Positions 1 to 5,600 of a stretch of 9,708 bases of DNA are shown here, one piece after another. The notes below the pieces were generated by a model. It made no database searches and had not been told where the DNA came from. It worked only from the letters and a program-made list of their open reading frames with translations. Source of the stretch: an uncultured Mucilaginibacter sp. (GTDB lineage: Bacteria > Bacteroidota > Bacteroidia > Sphingobacteriales > Sphingobacteriaceae); NCBI GenBank assembly GCA_903885865.1, contig CAISKH010000290.1, positions 1 to 9,708 on the forward strand, in the 5' to 3' direction. The translations under genes and the position numbers were made by a program. Within the stretch, counting starts at the first letter, position 1. Each line of letters opens with the position of its first letter.

Positions 1-1006
1 CAATAGCCGGGTATTTTTTGGTGATATGCTCCATCGTTACCACGTGCCTGCCTGATTGCCTGCTGAAACGGAAACTGAAATTAACGCTGGGGTTATCATC
101 GTCTACATCATCCACGCGTTCCAATTTATCAAGCATTTTTATGCGCGATTGCGCCATTTTTGCTTTGGTTGCCTTGGCGCGGAAGCGCTCTATTAAACGT
201 TCCTCCTGCTTTATTTTTGACTGCTGGTTTTTAAACTCGCCCCGCTGAATTTCTTCGCGCATGGCTTTTTCTTCGAGGTAAAAAGTGTAGTTACCGGCAT
301 AAACATTCAGCTTACCCTTACGCGCTTCAACCGTCCGGTTGATCACCCTATCCAAAAACCATCTATCGTGCGATACAATTACAATAGCGCCGCTAAAGGC
401 CTTCAAATAATCTTCCAGCCATTGTATTGACGGAAGATCGAGGTGGTTGGTAGGCTCATCCAGTAACAAAATATCGGGAGCCTGTAATAATATTTTGGCC
501 AGCATTACCCGCATGCGCCACCCACCCGAAAAGGTGCTTAGTTTGCGCGCACAATCAGCTTCGGTAAAACCTAAACCTGCTAAAATTTCATGTGCTTTAT
601 ATTCAATATTATAACCATCCAGCAGTTCAAACTCATGCTGTTTATCGCTTAGCTTGTGCAGCAGGTCTTCGGTATAATCGGTTTCCAGTTTTTTTAGCAA
701 TGCTTCTATCTCGTCGTGTAGTTGGTTTTGGCGCTCAAAGGCTTCCATAGCCACATGCACAATGTTTTTATCGGAGGAGTAAGACAGCAGGTCCTGGTTA
801 AGGTAGCCCATAGTCAAATCTTTAGCCATTGATATAGTACCCGAAGTAGGACTATATTCGCCGGTAATAATTTTCAGGAGGGTGGTTTTCCCGGTTCCGT
901 TAGCGCCAATAAGGCCTATTTTTTCACCGGGTTTAATGTGCCAATTGGCTTCATCATATAATGCCCGCGCACCGATCTCGAACGTAAGGTTGTTTATAGC
1001 AATCAT
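1..1006 (-). CDS. ABC-F family ATPase, N-terminal part (cut by left edge)
   Basis: A 335-codon reading frame opens at ATG 1004-1006 and runs off the left edge without a stop. Visible are Walker A GANGTGKT (residues 34-41), Q-loop Gln71, ABC signature FSGGW (159-163), Walker B ILLLDEP (179-185, catalytic Glu184) and H-switch His213. A highly charged segment at about 245-297 fits the helical linker between the two ATPase domains of ABC-F proteins. The second ATPase domain would lie outside the window. ABC-F proteins are soluble, have no membrane domain and act on ribosomes as translation factors or, in some subfamilies, antibiotic-protection factors. Nothing here tells which subfamily; the wide distribution of such genes in Bacteroidota favours a housekeeping role. 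A promoter element ends seven bases before the start codon. Confidence 0.93.
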   Translation of the reverse strand, partial: MIAINNLTFEIGARALYDEANWHIKPGEKIGLIGANGTGKTTLLKIITGEYSPTSGTISMAKDLTMGYLNQDLLSYSSDKNIVHVAMEAFERQNQLHDEIEALLKKLETDYTEDLLHKLSDKQHEFELLDGYNIEYKAHEILAGLGFTEADCARKLSTFSGGWRMRVMLAKILLQAPDILLLDEPTNHLDLPSIQWLEDYLKAFSGAIVIVSHDRWFLDRVINRTVEARKGKLNVYAGNYTFYLEEKAMREEIQRGEFKNQQSKIKQEERLIERFRAKATKAKMAQSRIKMLDKLERVDDVDDDNPSVNFSFRFSRQSGRHVVTMEHITKKYPAI

Positions 1007-1013
1007 TTCGCCG

Positions 1014-1021
1014 CAAAGATA
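1014..1021 (-). promoter_or_regulatory. Bacteroidota -7 element for the ABC-F gene
   Basis: Minus-strand TATCTTTG matches the Bacteroidota -7 consensus TAnnTTTG and ends seven bases before the ATG at 1006, so the transcript would have almost no leader. No convincing TTG -33 box is seen; that position is occupied by the 1024-1046 palindrome. Confidence 0.5.
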
Positions 1022-1023
1022 GG

Positions 1024-1046
1024 GTTTTTAAGCTCCGCTTAAAAAC
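1024..1046. repeat. Perfect 10-bp palindrome upstream of the ABC-F promoter
   Basis: The arms GTTTTTAAGC (1024-1033) and GCTTAAAAAC (1037-1046) are perfectly complementary around a 3-base centre. The palindrome lies directly behind the -7 element of the ABC-F gene and downstream of the thioredoxin-like gene. It could be an operator or a terminator for transcripts arriving from 1115; there is no long T run after it. Confidence 0.6.
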
Positions 1047-1047
1047 G

Positions 1048-1082
1048 GTGATTAGAGATTGGTGATTAGAGGTTAGTTGAAT
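1048..1082 (+). repeat. Heptamer array, left arm flanking the thioredoxin-like gene
   Basis: Five 7-base units read in phase on the plus strand: GTGATTA, GAGATTG, GTGATTA, GAGGTTA, GTTGAAT. The last three units (1062-1082, 21 bases) recur perfectly in inverted orientation at 2255-2275 on the other side of the thioredoxin-like gene. Confidence 0.8.
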
Positions 1083-1090
1083 TCAATGTT

Positions 1091-1109
1091 AAAAACTAAT
1101 TGCTAATTA
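1091..1109 (-). terminator. Weak terminator-like hairpin after the thioredoxin-like gene
   Basis: On the minus strand TAATTAGCAATTA can form a 5-bp AT-only stem with a 3-base loop, followed by GTTTTT, six bases after the TGA stop. The stem is weak, so this is only a possible terminator. Confidence 0.3.
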
Positions 1110-1114
1110 TTCCA

Positions 1115-2170
1115 TCAATTAAATATAGCTGCAAGTTTTCTATCTAACGCAATTGCCGATTCTGTACCCTCATACCGGCCTATTATTATGCCATTTTTAT
1201 CGATCAGTACTCTTGTTGGTAAACTATATATAGCATATTGATTGCTGATAGATCTTGAATTATCAGTCTCATTGTTGGCACGCACCGTTCCATCTAAAAC
1301 ATTATGCCATGCTTCTGTTTTGTCTTTTACTACGGCTTTTTTCCAGTCATTCTGGTTATTATCATCATCTGCCACAGCAATAACGTCCAAACCGGCCTTG
1401 TTGTACTTATTAAATAGTTTTTTAAGGTGCGGGGTACTTTCCCGGCAGGGCACACACCAACTTGCCCAAAAATCAATCAATACGTACCGTCCTTTAAAAT
1501 CTGACAAGCGTATAAGTTTTCCGTTAATATCAATAGAGTTGAAGTTTATTGCCTTTTTATTGACGGCGCTATTATCGATGGAAGTAATTTCTTTTTGGAT
1601 TTCTTTACCATACATACTTTTTTGAAGTGCGGGGTTAAATTTAGAATAGAGGTTTTTAACAGAATTTAGCGGCCAGCTTGTTGAATAAAGACTTAGCTGA
1701 AAAGCACTGACATAAGAGTTGGGATGTGTAATAATATATTGACGTATTTTGTCTTCCTGTTTTTTTTCATCAAGATGTTTAAGTTGCTTTTCAAATGCTT
1801 CGTACTCATCTTGCACTTTTGAACCGGTTATTTTTAATTTTTTCAAATTCTTGTAGCTTCCCCCAATGGCAGTTATTTTTCCCGGTTCCAGAAAAAAGTT
1901 TGTTGGGTCATCATCACTTTTTGATTTAAAATGGCCTTTATAGGTCATGAGGGAAACCATTTGCGGGCCATTTATTTCTCCCCTGAAGCTGAACGTCTCA
2001 CCCTGTAAAGCGCAAGAGTCGATTACCCGTTTGCCCTGGCTGTTAATATATAAAAGGTCAATATGTACATCATGCCCTCCGCTGATTTTTCCTGAAAACG
2101 TAAAATGATTTTGCGCAAATAAGTTGAGACTAAAGCTAACAGCTAATATTAGGAGGATTAGTTTTTTCAT
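1115..2170 (-). CDS. Exported DUF4369 / thioredoxin-fold (TlpA/ResA-like) protein
   Basis: A 351-residue protein with a Sec signal peptide (residues 1-19, cleavage likely after Ala19 in LFAQ). The N-terminal region (about 22-115) resembles the DUF4369 beta domain common before thioredoxin domains in Bacteroidota. A charged helical middle follows, then a TlpA/ResA-like domain (about 205-351). The redox motif WCVPC has cysteines 239 and 242, and the usual cis-proline is in YSLPT (Pro318). The expected role is periplasmic thiol-disulphide exchange; the partner is unknown. The gene is clearly more AT-rich than its neighbours (18 of 60 G+C in the line at 1501 against 30 of 60 at 2341 in the next gene), and inverted 21-base repeats flank it. 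Both suggest separate acquisition. No clear promoter was found before 2170. Confidence 0.92.
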   Translation of the reverse strand: MKKLILLILAVSFSLNLFAQNHFTFSGKISGGHDVHIDLLYINSQGKRVIDSCALQGETFSFRGEINGPQMVSLMTYKGHFKSKSDDDPTNFFLEPGKITAIGGSYKNLKKLKITGSKVQDEYEAFEKQLKHLDEKKQEDKIRQYIITHPNSYVSAFQLSLYSTSWPLNSVKNLYSKFNPALQKSMYGKEIQKEITSIDNSAVNKKAINFNSIDINGKLIRLSDFKGRYVLIDFWASWCVPCRESTPHLKKLFNKYNKAGLDVIAVADDDNNQNDWKKAVVKDKTEAWHNVLDGTVRANNETDNSRSISNQYAIYSLPTRVLIDKNGIIIGRYEGTESAIALDRKLAAIFN

Positions 2171-2226
2171 GAACTTTTATATTTAAACAGAATCCTATTA
2201 GTCTTCACCCTGCGGTCAATACAGAC

Positions 2227-2282
2227 ATTCCGCAATCACCATTTCGCTTTCCGCATTCAACTAACCTCTAATCACTAATCAC
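2227..2282 (-). repeat. Heptamer array, right arm, containing the SGNH stop codon
   Basis: Eight in-phase 7-base units read on the minus strand: GTGATTA twice, then GAGGTTA, GTTGAAT, GCGGAAA, GCGAAAT, GGTGATT and GCGGAAT. The first unit contains the TGA stop (2279-2281) of the SGNH hydrolase gene. Units two to four (2255-2275) are a perfect inverted copy of 1062-1082. The array fills half of the gap between the SGNH and thioredoxin-like genes. Confidence 0.8.
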
Positions 2283-3046
2283 CCTTTCACCGCTTCAAGC
2301 CAGGCACGAGCCATTAGTGCAGCTCCAGCTACGGATGGGTGTACGCCGTCAAATGTCCAGTAAGCGGGCGGGGCCTGTGTTATTGCTTTATCATAAACTG
2401 CCTGGAAGGGTACAAACGGGGCGTTATATTGGTCGGCCATATCCTTTGCCGCTTTGCGAAACAGGTCGAACGTAGGATACCATTTATCATCAACCGCTTT
2501 TACCCCTAATACTGCATAAGGTTCGCAAATAACCAGTTTTACATTGGGTAATGCCTGTTTGGTGCGGTCAAGCAATTTTTTATAATCGGCTATATAGGTT
2601 TCTATGGTCCCTTTATAGCCATTGGTTAAGGTATGCCAAAAATCGTTAACGCCAATATGGATGCTTAAAACATTTGGATTTATGGCGATGGTATCCGCGT
2701 CCCAGCGGTCGGCCATTTGGTAAACTTTATTACCGCTAACGCCCTTGTTGAAAAATTTCAGGTCCTTATCGGGGTGCTGCAGCAATAATTGGCCGGTAGC
2801 CATTAGCGCATAACCGTTCCCTAAGGCCCCTGCGTTATTTGGCGCCGCAACACCGTTTTTGCCGCGGCCCGAATCGGTAATTGAATCGCCCTGGAAAAGA
2901 ATAGTATCACCCTTCTCGATAGTTACCCGCTTACCCTTCGGCGCCGCGGCTAAAGCTGAGGATACTATTTGCGGGATACTGATAGCAGCAATTGTGCCGA
3001 GCGAAGCGTTGCGTATAAAATTACGGCGGTTGTTGTTCTGGTTCAT
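2279..3046 (-). CDS. Tat-exported SGNH/GDSL-type hydrolase (esterase)
   Basis: A 255-residue protein counted from the ATG at 3046. It opens with a twin-arginine signal (NRRNFIRNAS, Arg7-Arg8, then a hydrophobic stretch ending near ALAAA at 31-35), so it should be exported folded by Tat. SGNH blocks are present in order: GDSIT (nucleophile Ser55), GVSG (Gly105), GVND (Asn134) and DGVH (Asp233 and His236). The family cleaves ester bonds, in Bacteroidota often acetyl or acyl groups on polysaccharides; the substrate here is unknown. The frame is open up to an earlier ATG at 3088, but those 14 extra codons are made of the heptamer array and would put a polar, repeat-encoded tail before the Tat motif, so 3046 is preferred. 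The stop codon lies inside another heptamer array. Confidence 0.92.
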   Translation of the reverse strand: MNQNNNRRNFIRNASLGTIAAISIPQIVSSALAAAPKGKRVTIEKGDTILFQGDSITDSGRGKNGVAAPNNAGALGNGYALMATGQLLLQHPDKDLKFFNKGVSGNKVYQMADRWDADTIAINPNVLSIHIGVNDFWHTLTNGYKGTIETYIADYKKLLDRTKQALPNVKLVICEPYAVLGVKAVDDKWYPTFDLFRKAAKDMADQYNAPFVPFQAVYDKAITQAPPAYWTFDGVHPSVAGAALMARAWLEAVKG

Positions 3047-3110
3047 GGTGTGTAGATCATGGTTAATGGATGATAGTTCATGGTTCATAGCTATAATTGA
3101 TTAGTTTATG
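3041..3110 (+). repeat. Heptamer array over the SGNH start
   Basis: Ten in-phase units on the plus strand, starting GTTCATG, GTGTGTA, GATCATG, GTTAATG, GATGATA, GTTCATG, GTTCATA. All but one start with G, with consensus GTTCATR. The first unit carries the complement of the SGNH start codon. The last units belong to a 42-base segment (3083-3124) that recurs as a diverged direct copy at 3214-3255. Confidence 0.75.
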
Positions 3111-3164
3111 AACTTAGGCTGGGGCTAATATAAGTATTTTTGTTATTCAAGCTGATTTGCTGAT

Positions 3165-3172
3165 CAAACTTA
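3165..3172 (-). promoter_or_regulatory. Possible -7 element for the SGNH gene
   Basis: Minus-strand TAAGTTTG fits TAnnTTTG. It would give a leader of about 110 bases containing the heptamer array before the ATG at 3046. No TTG -33 box is visible at the usual distance. Confidence 0.35.
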
Positions 3173-3176
3173 AAAA

Positions 3177-3202
3177 AACCATGAACCTGGCAGGTCATGG
3201 TT
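3177..3202. repeat. Short imperfect hairpin in the SGNH-pyrD gap
   Basis: AACCATGAACCTG (3177-3189) faces CAGGTCATGGTT (3191-3202), complementary apart from one bulged base. It uses the same words as the nearby heptamer arrays and begins just behind the possible SGNH promoter. Confidence 0.5.
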
Positions 3203-3305
3203 CATAGTTGATAGTTCATAGCTATAATTGGTTATTGTAATGTACTTAGGCGGGGTCAACCAGGAACCATCAACCACCATGAACTATCAACCATGAACCA
3301 TGAAC
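3193..3305. repeat. Inverted heptamer arrays upstream of pyrD
   Basis: The left arm 3193-3220 (units GGTCATG, GTTCATA, GTTGATA, GTTCATA) and the right arm 3278-3305 (read on the minus strand as GTTCATG, GTTCATG, GTTGATA, GTTCATG) agree at 25 of 28 positions in inverted orientation around a 57-base loop. The right arm ends 10 bases before the pyrD -7 element, so it covers the expected -33 region. Confidence 0.75.
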
Positions 3306-3315
3306 TAAAAAAACA

Positions 3316-3323
3316 TAACTTTG
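3316..3323 (+). promoter_or_regulatory. -7 element for pyrD
   Basis: TAACTTTG matches TAnnTTTG and ends four bases before the pyrD ATG, so the mRNA is probably leaderless or nearly so. A TTG -33 box is not evident; the repeat arm occupies that stretch. Confidence 0.5.
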
Positions 3324-3327
3324 CAAT

Positions 3328-4371
3328 ATGTATCCGCTGCTCAAACCTATCCTCTTTCAGTTCGACCCCGAAAAAGTGCATTATTTTGTAACCCGGAATT
3401 TAAAAAGGGTTAACCGGTTCCCGGGCGGCGCGGCATTGAGCCGGGTTTTATGGGATTTAAAAGATCCCCGTTTAGAAAAAGAAGTGTTTGGCCTTAAATT
3501 CATAAACCCTGTAGGTTTAGCGGCCGGTTTTGATAAAAATGGCGAGTTCATTGGCGAAATGGCCAATTTGGGGTTTGGCTTTATTGAGGTAGGTACGGTA
3601 ACACCCTTACCACAGCCGGGTAATGCTAAACCGCGCATGTTCCGCAGCGTGGCCGATAAGGCTATTATTAACCGCATGGGTTTTAATAATTTAGGAGTCG
3701 ATGTAGTTGCCGAGCGGATAGCCGCTTATCGCAGAAATGCCCCGCAAGCGCAAAAAGGCTTAATAATTGGCGGCAACATCGGTAAAAATAAAAATACCCC
3801 CAATGAAAACGCGGTGAGCGATTACATTAAATGTTTCGACCGTTTATTTGATGTGGTTGATTATTTTGTAGTGAATGTAAGTTCGCCCAATACACCCGGC
3901 TTGCGCGCCCTGCAGGAAAAAGAGCCGCTGATGCATATTTTAAACACGCTGCAGCAGCGCAATAATAAAAACGGCACAAGCAAACCCATCCTGTTAAAAA
4001 TAGCGCCCGACCTAACCAATGAGCAATTAGACGATATTGTGGATATCGTTCAACAAACAAAAATAGCCGGGGTTATTGCCACTAATACTACCATTGATAA
4101 AACGGCGCTAGCCAACAAAAAATTAATAGCCGAAGCGGGCGGTTTGAGCGGTGTGCCTTTGGCTAAGCGGTCGACCGAGGTTATACGCTACCTTGCCGAA
4201 AAGTCAAAACGCTCCTTCCCTATCATTGGCGTTGGGGGCATACATTCTGCTGCCGACGCGCTGGAGAAACTGGAAGCCGGTGCATCACTCATTCAGTTAT
4301 ATACCGGGTTTATTTATGAGGGGCCGGGGCTGATAAAACGGATAAATAAAAAAATATTGTCTGAACCATGA
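3328..4371 (+). CDS. pyrD: Dihydroorotate dehydrogenase, class 2 (quinone-dependent)
   Basis: A 347-residue flavoenzyme that oxidises dihydroorotate to orotate, the fourth step of pyrimidine synthesis, passing electrons to membrane quinones. The N-terminal stretch (1-30) matches the membrane-associating helices of class 2 enzymes. FMN and substrate motifs are complete: NPVGLAAGFDKNG (60-72), GTVTPLPQPGN (89-99), INRMGFNN (114-121), NIGKNK (150-155), NVSSPNTPGLR (183-193, catalytic base Ser186 by family alignment), LKIAPDL (223-229), ATNTTI (251-256) and GVGGI (301-305). Serine rather than cysteine as base confirms class 2. The length is normal. It stands alone on the plus strand, divergent from the SGNH gene. 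Its stop codon TGA is part of an inverted heptamer repeat. Confidence 0.97.
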   Translation: MYPLLKPILFQFDPEKVHYFVTRNLKRVNRFPGGAALSRVLWDLKDPRLEKEVFGLKFINPVGLAAGFDKNGEFIGEMANLGFGFIEVGTVTPLPQPGNAKPRMFRSVADKAIINRMGFNNLGVDVVAERIAAYRRNAPQAQKGLIIGGNIGKNKNTPNENAVSDYIKCFDRLFDVVDYFVVNVSSPNTPGLRALQEKEPLMHILNTLQQRNNKNGTSKPILLKIAPDLTNEQLDDIVDIVQQTKIAGVIATNTTIDKTALANKKLIAEAGGLSGVPLAKRSTEVIRYLAEKSKRSFPIIGVGGIHSAADALEKLEAGASLIQLYTGFIYEGPGLIKRINKKILSEP

Positions 4372-4451
4372 TTTTGGGATTTGAGGATTAACTTGATTAA
4401 TAATCCCAAATAAAATCAAGACAATCTTTTAATCCTAAAAATCATGGTTCA
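4362..4451. repeat. Nested inverted heptamer repeat including the pyrD stop codon
   Basis: The outer arms 4362-4375 and 4438-4451 (TGAACCATGATTTT and its complement) match perfectly. Inside them AGGATTA (4384-4390) pairs with 4430-4436, and CTTGATT (4392-4398) with 4414-4420. The left arm reads as units GAACCAT, GATTTTG, GGATTTG, AGGATTA; the right arm, on the minus strand, reads GAACCAT, GATTTTT, AGGATTA, exactly one heptamer shorter. It lies between convergent pyrD and the 57-residue gene, so it may also act as a terminator, but no T run follows. Confidence 0.75.
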
Positions 4452-4468
4452 AACAAAATAAACCCCAC

Positions 4469-4498
4469 AAAAAATCCCGCCGGTATAAAACCAGCAGG
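4469..4498 (-). terminator. Intrinsic terminator of the tRNA-Cys / small-protein unit
   Basis: Read on the minus strand, CCTGCTGG (4491-4498) pairs with CCGGCGGG (4476-4483) in an 8-bp stem with two G-U pairs and a 7-base loop, followed by ATTTTTT. It starts 28 bases after the stop of the 57-residue gene. Confidence 0.75.
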
Positions 4499-4526
4499 AC
4501 TCGAAAAAATCACTCTTCTAACAATA

Positions 4527-4700
4527 TTATTTACCTGCAGCCTTAGCTAAAGCCACATTGTTTTTTGCTATCTGGTTGTTTGGCGACTCTTTCGAGCGGC
4601 TTCCCGGTTCCAGGTTGGTAGCATTCTTTAAAAACTGAACTTCTAACCTTGAAGTGGTTTTATTTTTTCTATCTTTTCTTTTTAAACGTGTTACGCCCAT
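4527..4700 (-). CDS. Small basic protein, 57 residues, function unknown
   Basis: ATG at 4698-4700, TAA at 4527-4529. The protein starts MGVTRLKRKDRKNK and is rich in Lys, Arg and Asn, with no signal peptide, membrane segment or cysteine. Its basic N-terminus would suit RNA or ribosome binding, but that is inference; I recognise no named family. The frame is supported by its position: it begins 32 bases after the tRNA-Cys on the same strand, no promoter is seen between them, and a strong intrinsic terminator follows it. It is probably co-transcribed with the tRNA. Confidence 0.75.
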   Translation of the reverse strand: MGVTRLKRKDRKNKTTSRLEVQFLKNATNLEPGSRSKESPNNQIAKNNVALAKAAGK

Positions 4701-4732
4701 GATAAATTTTATTTAATGTTCTGTTAACCTCG

Positions 4733-4803
4733 AGGTCGGGAGCGGATTCGAACCGCTGTAAAAGGTTTTGCAGACCTCTGCCTAGCCACTCGGCCACCCG
4801 ACC
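4733..4803 (-). tRNA. tRNA-Cys (anticodon GCA)
   Basis: A 71-base cloverleaf on the minus strand. The acceptor GGTCGGG pairs with CCCGACC (4734-4740). The D arm is GCC/GGC. The anticodon stem GAGGT/ACCTT has loop CTGCAAA with anticodon GCA at 4769-4771. The T arm is AGCGG, TTCGAAT, CCGCT. The discriminator base is U, as expected for tRNA-Cys. CCA is not encoded. Confidence 0.96.
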
Positions 4804-4817
4804 AATTTTAAGGATTG

Positions 4818-4847
4818 CAAAAATAGCAATTATTTATTGCCTGCCAA
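4818..4847 (-). promoter_or_regulatory. Strong Bacteroidota promoter for tRNA-Cys
   Basis: On the minus strand a TTG -33 box (4845-4847) is followed after exactly 19 bases by TATTTTTG (4818-4825), a perfect TAnnTTTG -7 box. The start of transcription should fall a few bases before the tRNA 5' end at 4803. The promoter sits right behind the stop codon of the RNA methyltransferase gene. Confidence 0.8.
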
Positions 4848-4850
4848 CAT

Positions 4851-5600
4851 TTATTTAAGCTTATTTCGGTTTATCTCTGAGCAGAATATAGCGGTGGCAA
4901 TAGCAACGTTCAATGATTCGGCATGGCCCGCCCGAGGTATGGTTACGGCTTTGCTAACAAGTTGCTTAACCCCGGGACTCAGGCCGTTACCTTCGTTGCC
5001 CATTACAATCAGCCCTTCGGTGCCGAAATTTGTATGGTAAATATTTTCTCCATCTAATAAAGCACCAAATACAGGCAGTTTAATTTGCGATAAAACAGCA
5101 GGCAAATTGGTATAATGCACATTAACACGCGCCAACGAACCCATGGTGGCCTGCACCACCTTAGGGTTATACACATCTACACTATCTTCCGAACAAATAA
5201 TATGTTCTATGCCAAACCAATCGGCAGTACGGATAACGGCGCCCATATTACCCGGATCTTGTATGCCATCCAACAATATTGAAAATTTTTTGTTAAGCAT
5301 ATTGTAATTTAAAACCGGCCATTGAGGTATTTTAATTACCGCTATAATATTGGCAGGGGTTTTTAAAGCGCTTATTTTTTCGAGTGTGCCTGATGAAATT
5401 TCCTGAAAGTTTATTTTCTGCGATAATTTAAGCACTTTTGGGGCAATGGCAGGCGTATAGTAAACGGTTTCAACCTGGTAAGACGAGTTAACAAATTCGC
5501 TGACCGATTTGTAGCCCTCAACTAAAAAAAGGCCGTGTTCCCTGCGAAATTTTTTATGTTGTAAAGACTGTAGTAAACTAATATGAGATTTTGAAAGCAT
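4851..5600 (-). CDS. SpoU/TrmH-family RNA 2'-O-methyltransferase
   Basis: A 249-residue protein. Residues 1-90 form the small substrate-binding domain seen in RlmB/TrmH-type enzymes (KKFRREHGLFLVEGYKSV). The rest is the SPOUT knot domain: motif 1 DGIQDPGNMGAVIRTADWFG (111-130, with Asn118 and Arg124), motif 2 NPKVVQATMGSLARV (145-159) and motif 3 MGNEGNGLS (200-208) through ESLNVAIATA (228-237). Such enzymes transfer a methyl group from S-adenosylmethionine to ribose 2'-OH of rRNA or tRNA; the target nucleotide cannot be told from sequence alone. The start at 5600 is supported by the typical N-terminus MLSKSHISLLQSLQHKKFR. It overlaps the start of the divergent tamL-like gene by 10 bases. Confidence 0.95.
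   Translation of the reverse strand: MLSKSHISLLQSLQHKKFRREHGLFLVEGYKSVSEFVNSSYQVETVYYTPAIAPKVLKLSQKINFQEISSGTLEKISALKTPANIIAVIKIPQWPVLNYNMLNKKFSILLDGIQDPGNMGAVIRTADWFGIEHIICSEDSVDVYNPKVVQATMGSLARVNVHYTNLPAVLSQIKLPVFGALLDGENIYHTNFGTEGLIVMGNEGNGLSPGVKQLVSKAVTIPRAGHAESLNVAIATAIFCSEINRNKLK

Larger units (their letters stand above)
3083..3255 (+). repeat. Diverged direct repeat pair, 42 bases each (3083-3124 and 3214-3255)
   Basis: The two copies share their first 17 bases exactly (GTTCATAGCTATAATTG) and also the later block ACTTAGGC followed by GGGG, with substitutions and a small indel between. This suggests that part of the SGNH-pyrD gap was duplicated. Confidence 0.65.

Noticed and set aside
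1242..1625. Plus-strand open frame of 127 codons
   Set aside because: It lies antisense within the thioredoxin-like gene, whose domains and signal peptide are clear; no protein family is visible in it.
1115..3046. SGNH and thioredoxin-like genes as one operon
   Set aside because: They share a strand, but a 108-base gap half filled by a repeat array, a composition change and unrelated roles argue against it.
3047..3088. N-terminal extension of the SGNH hydrolase from ATG 3088
   Set aside because: The 14 codons are made only of heptamer units and precede a complete Tat signal that starts at ATG 3046.
3041..3305. CRISPR-like repeats
   Set aside because: Units are 7 bases long, directly adjacent and variable, with no unique spacers and no cas genes in the window.
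3381..4060. Minus-strand open frames opposite pyrD
   Set aside because: They are shadows of a gene with all class 2 motifs intact.
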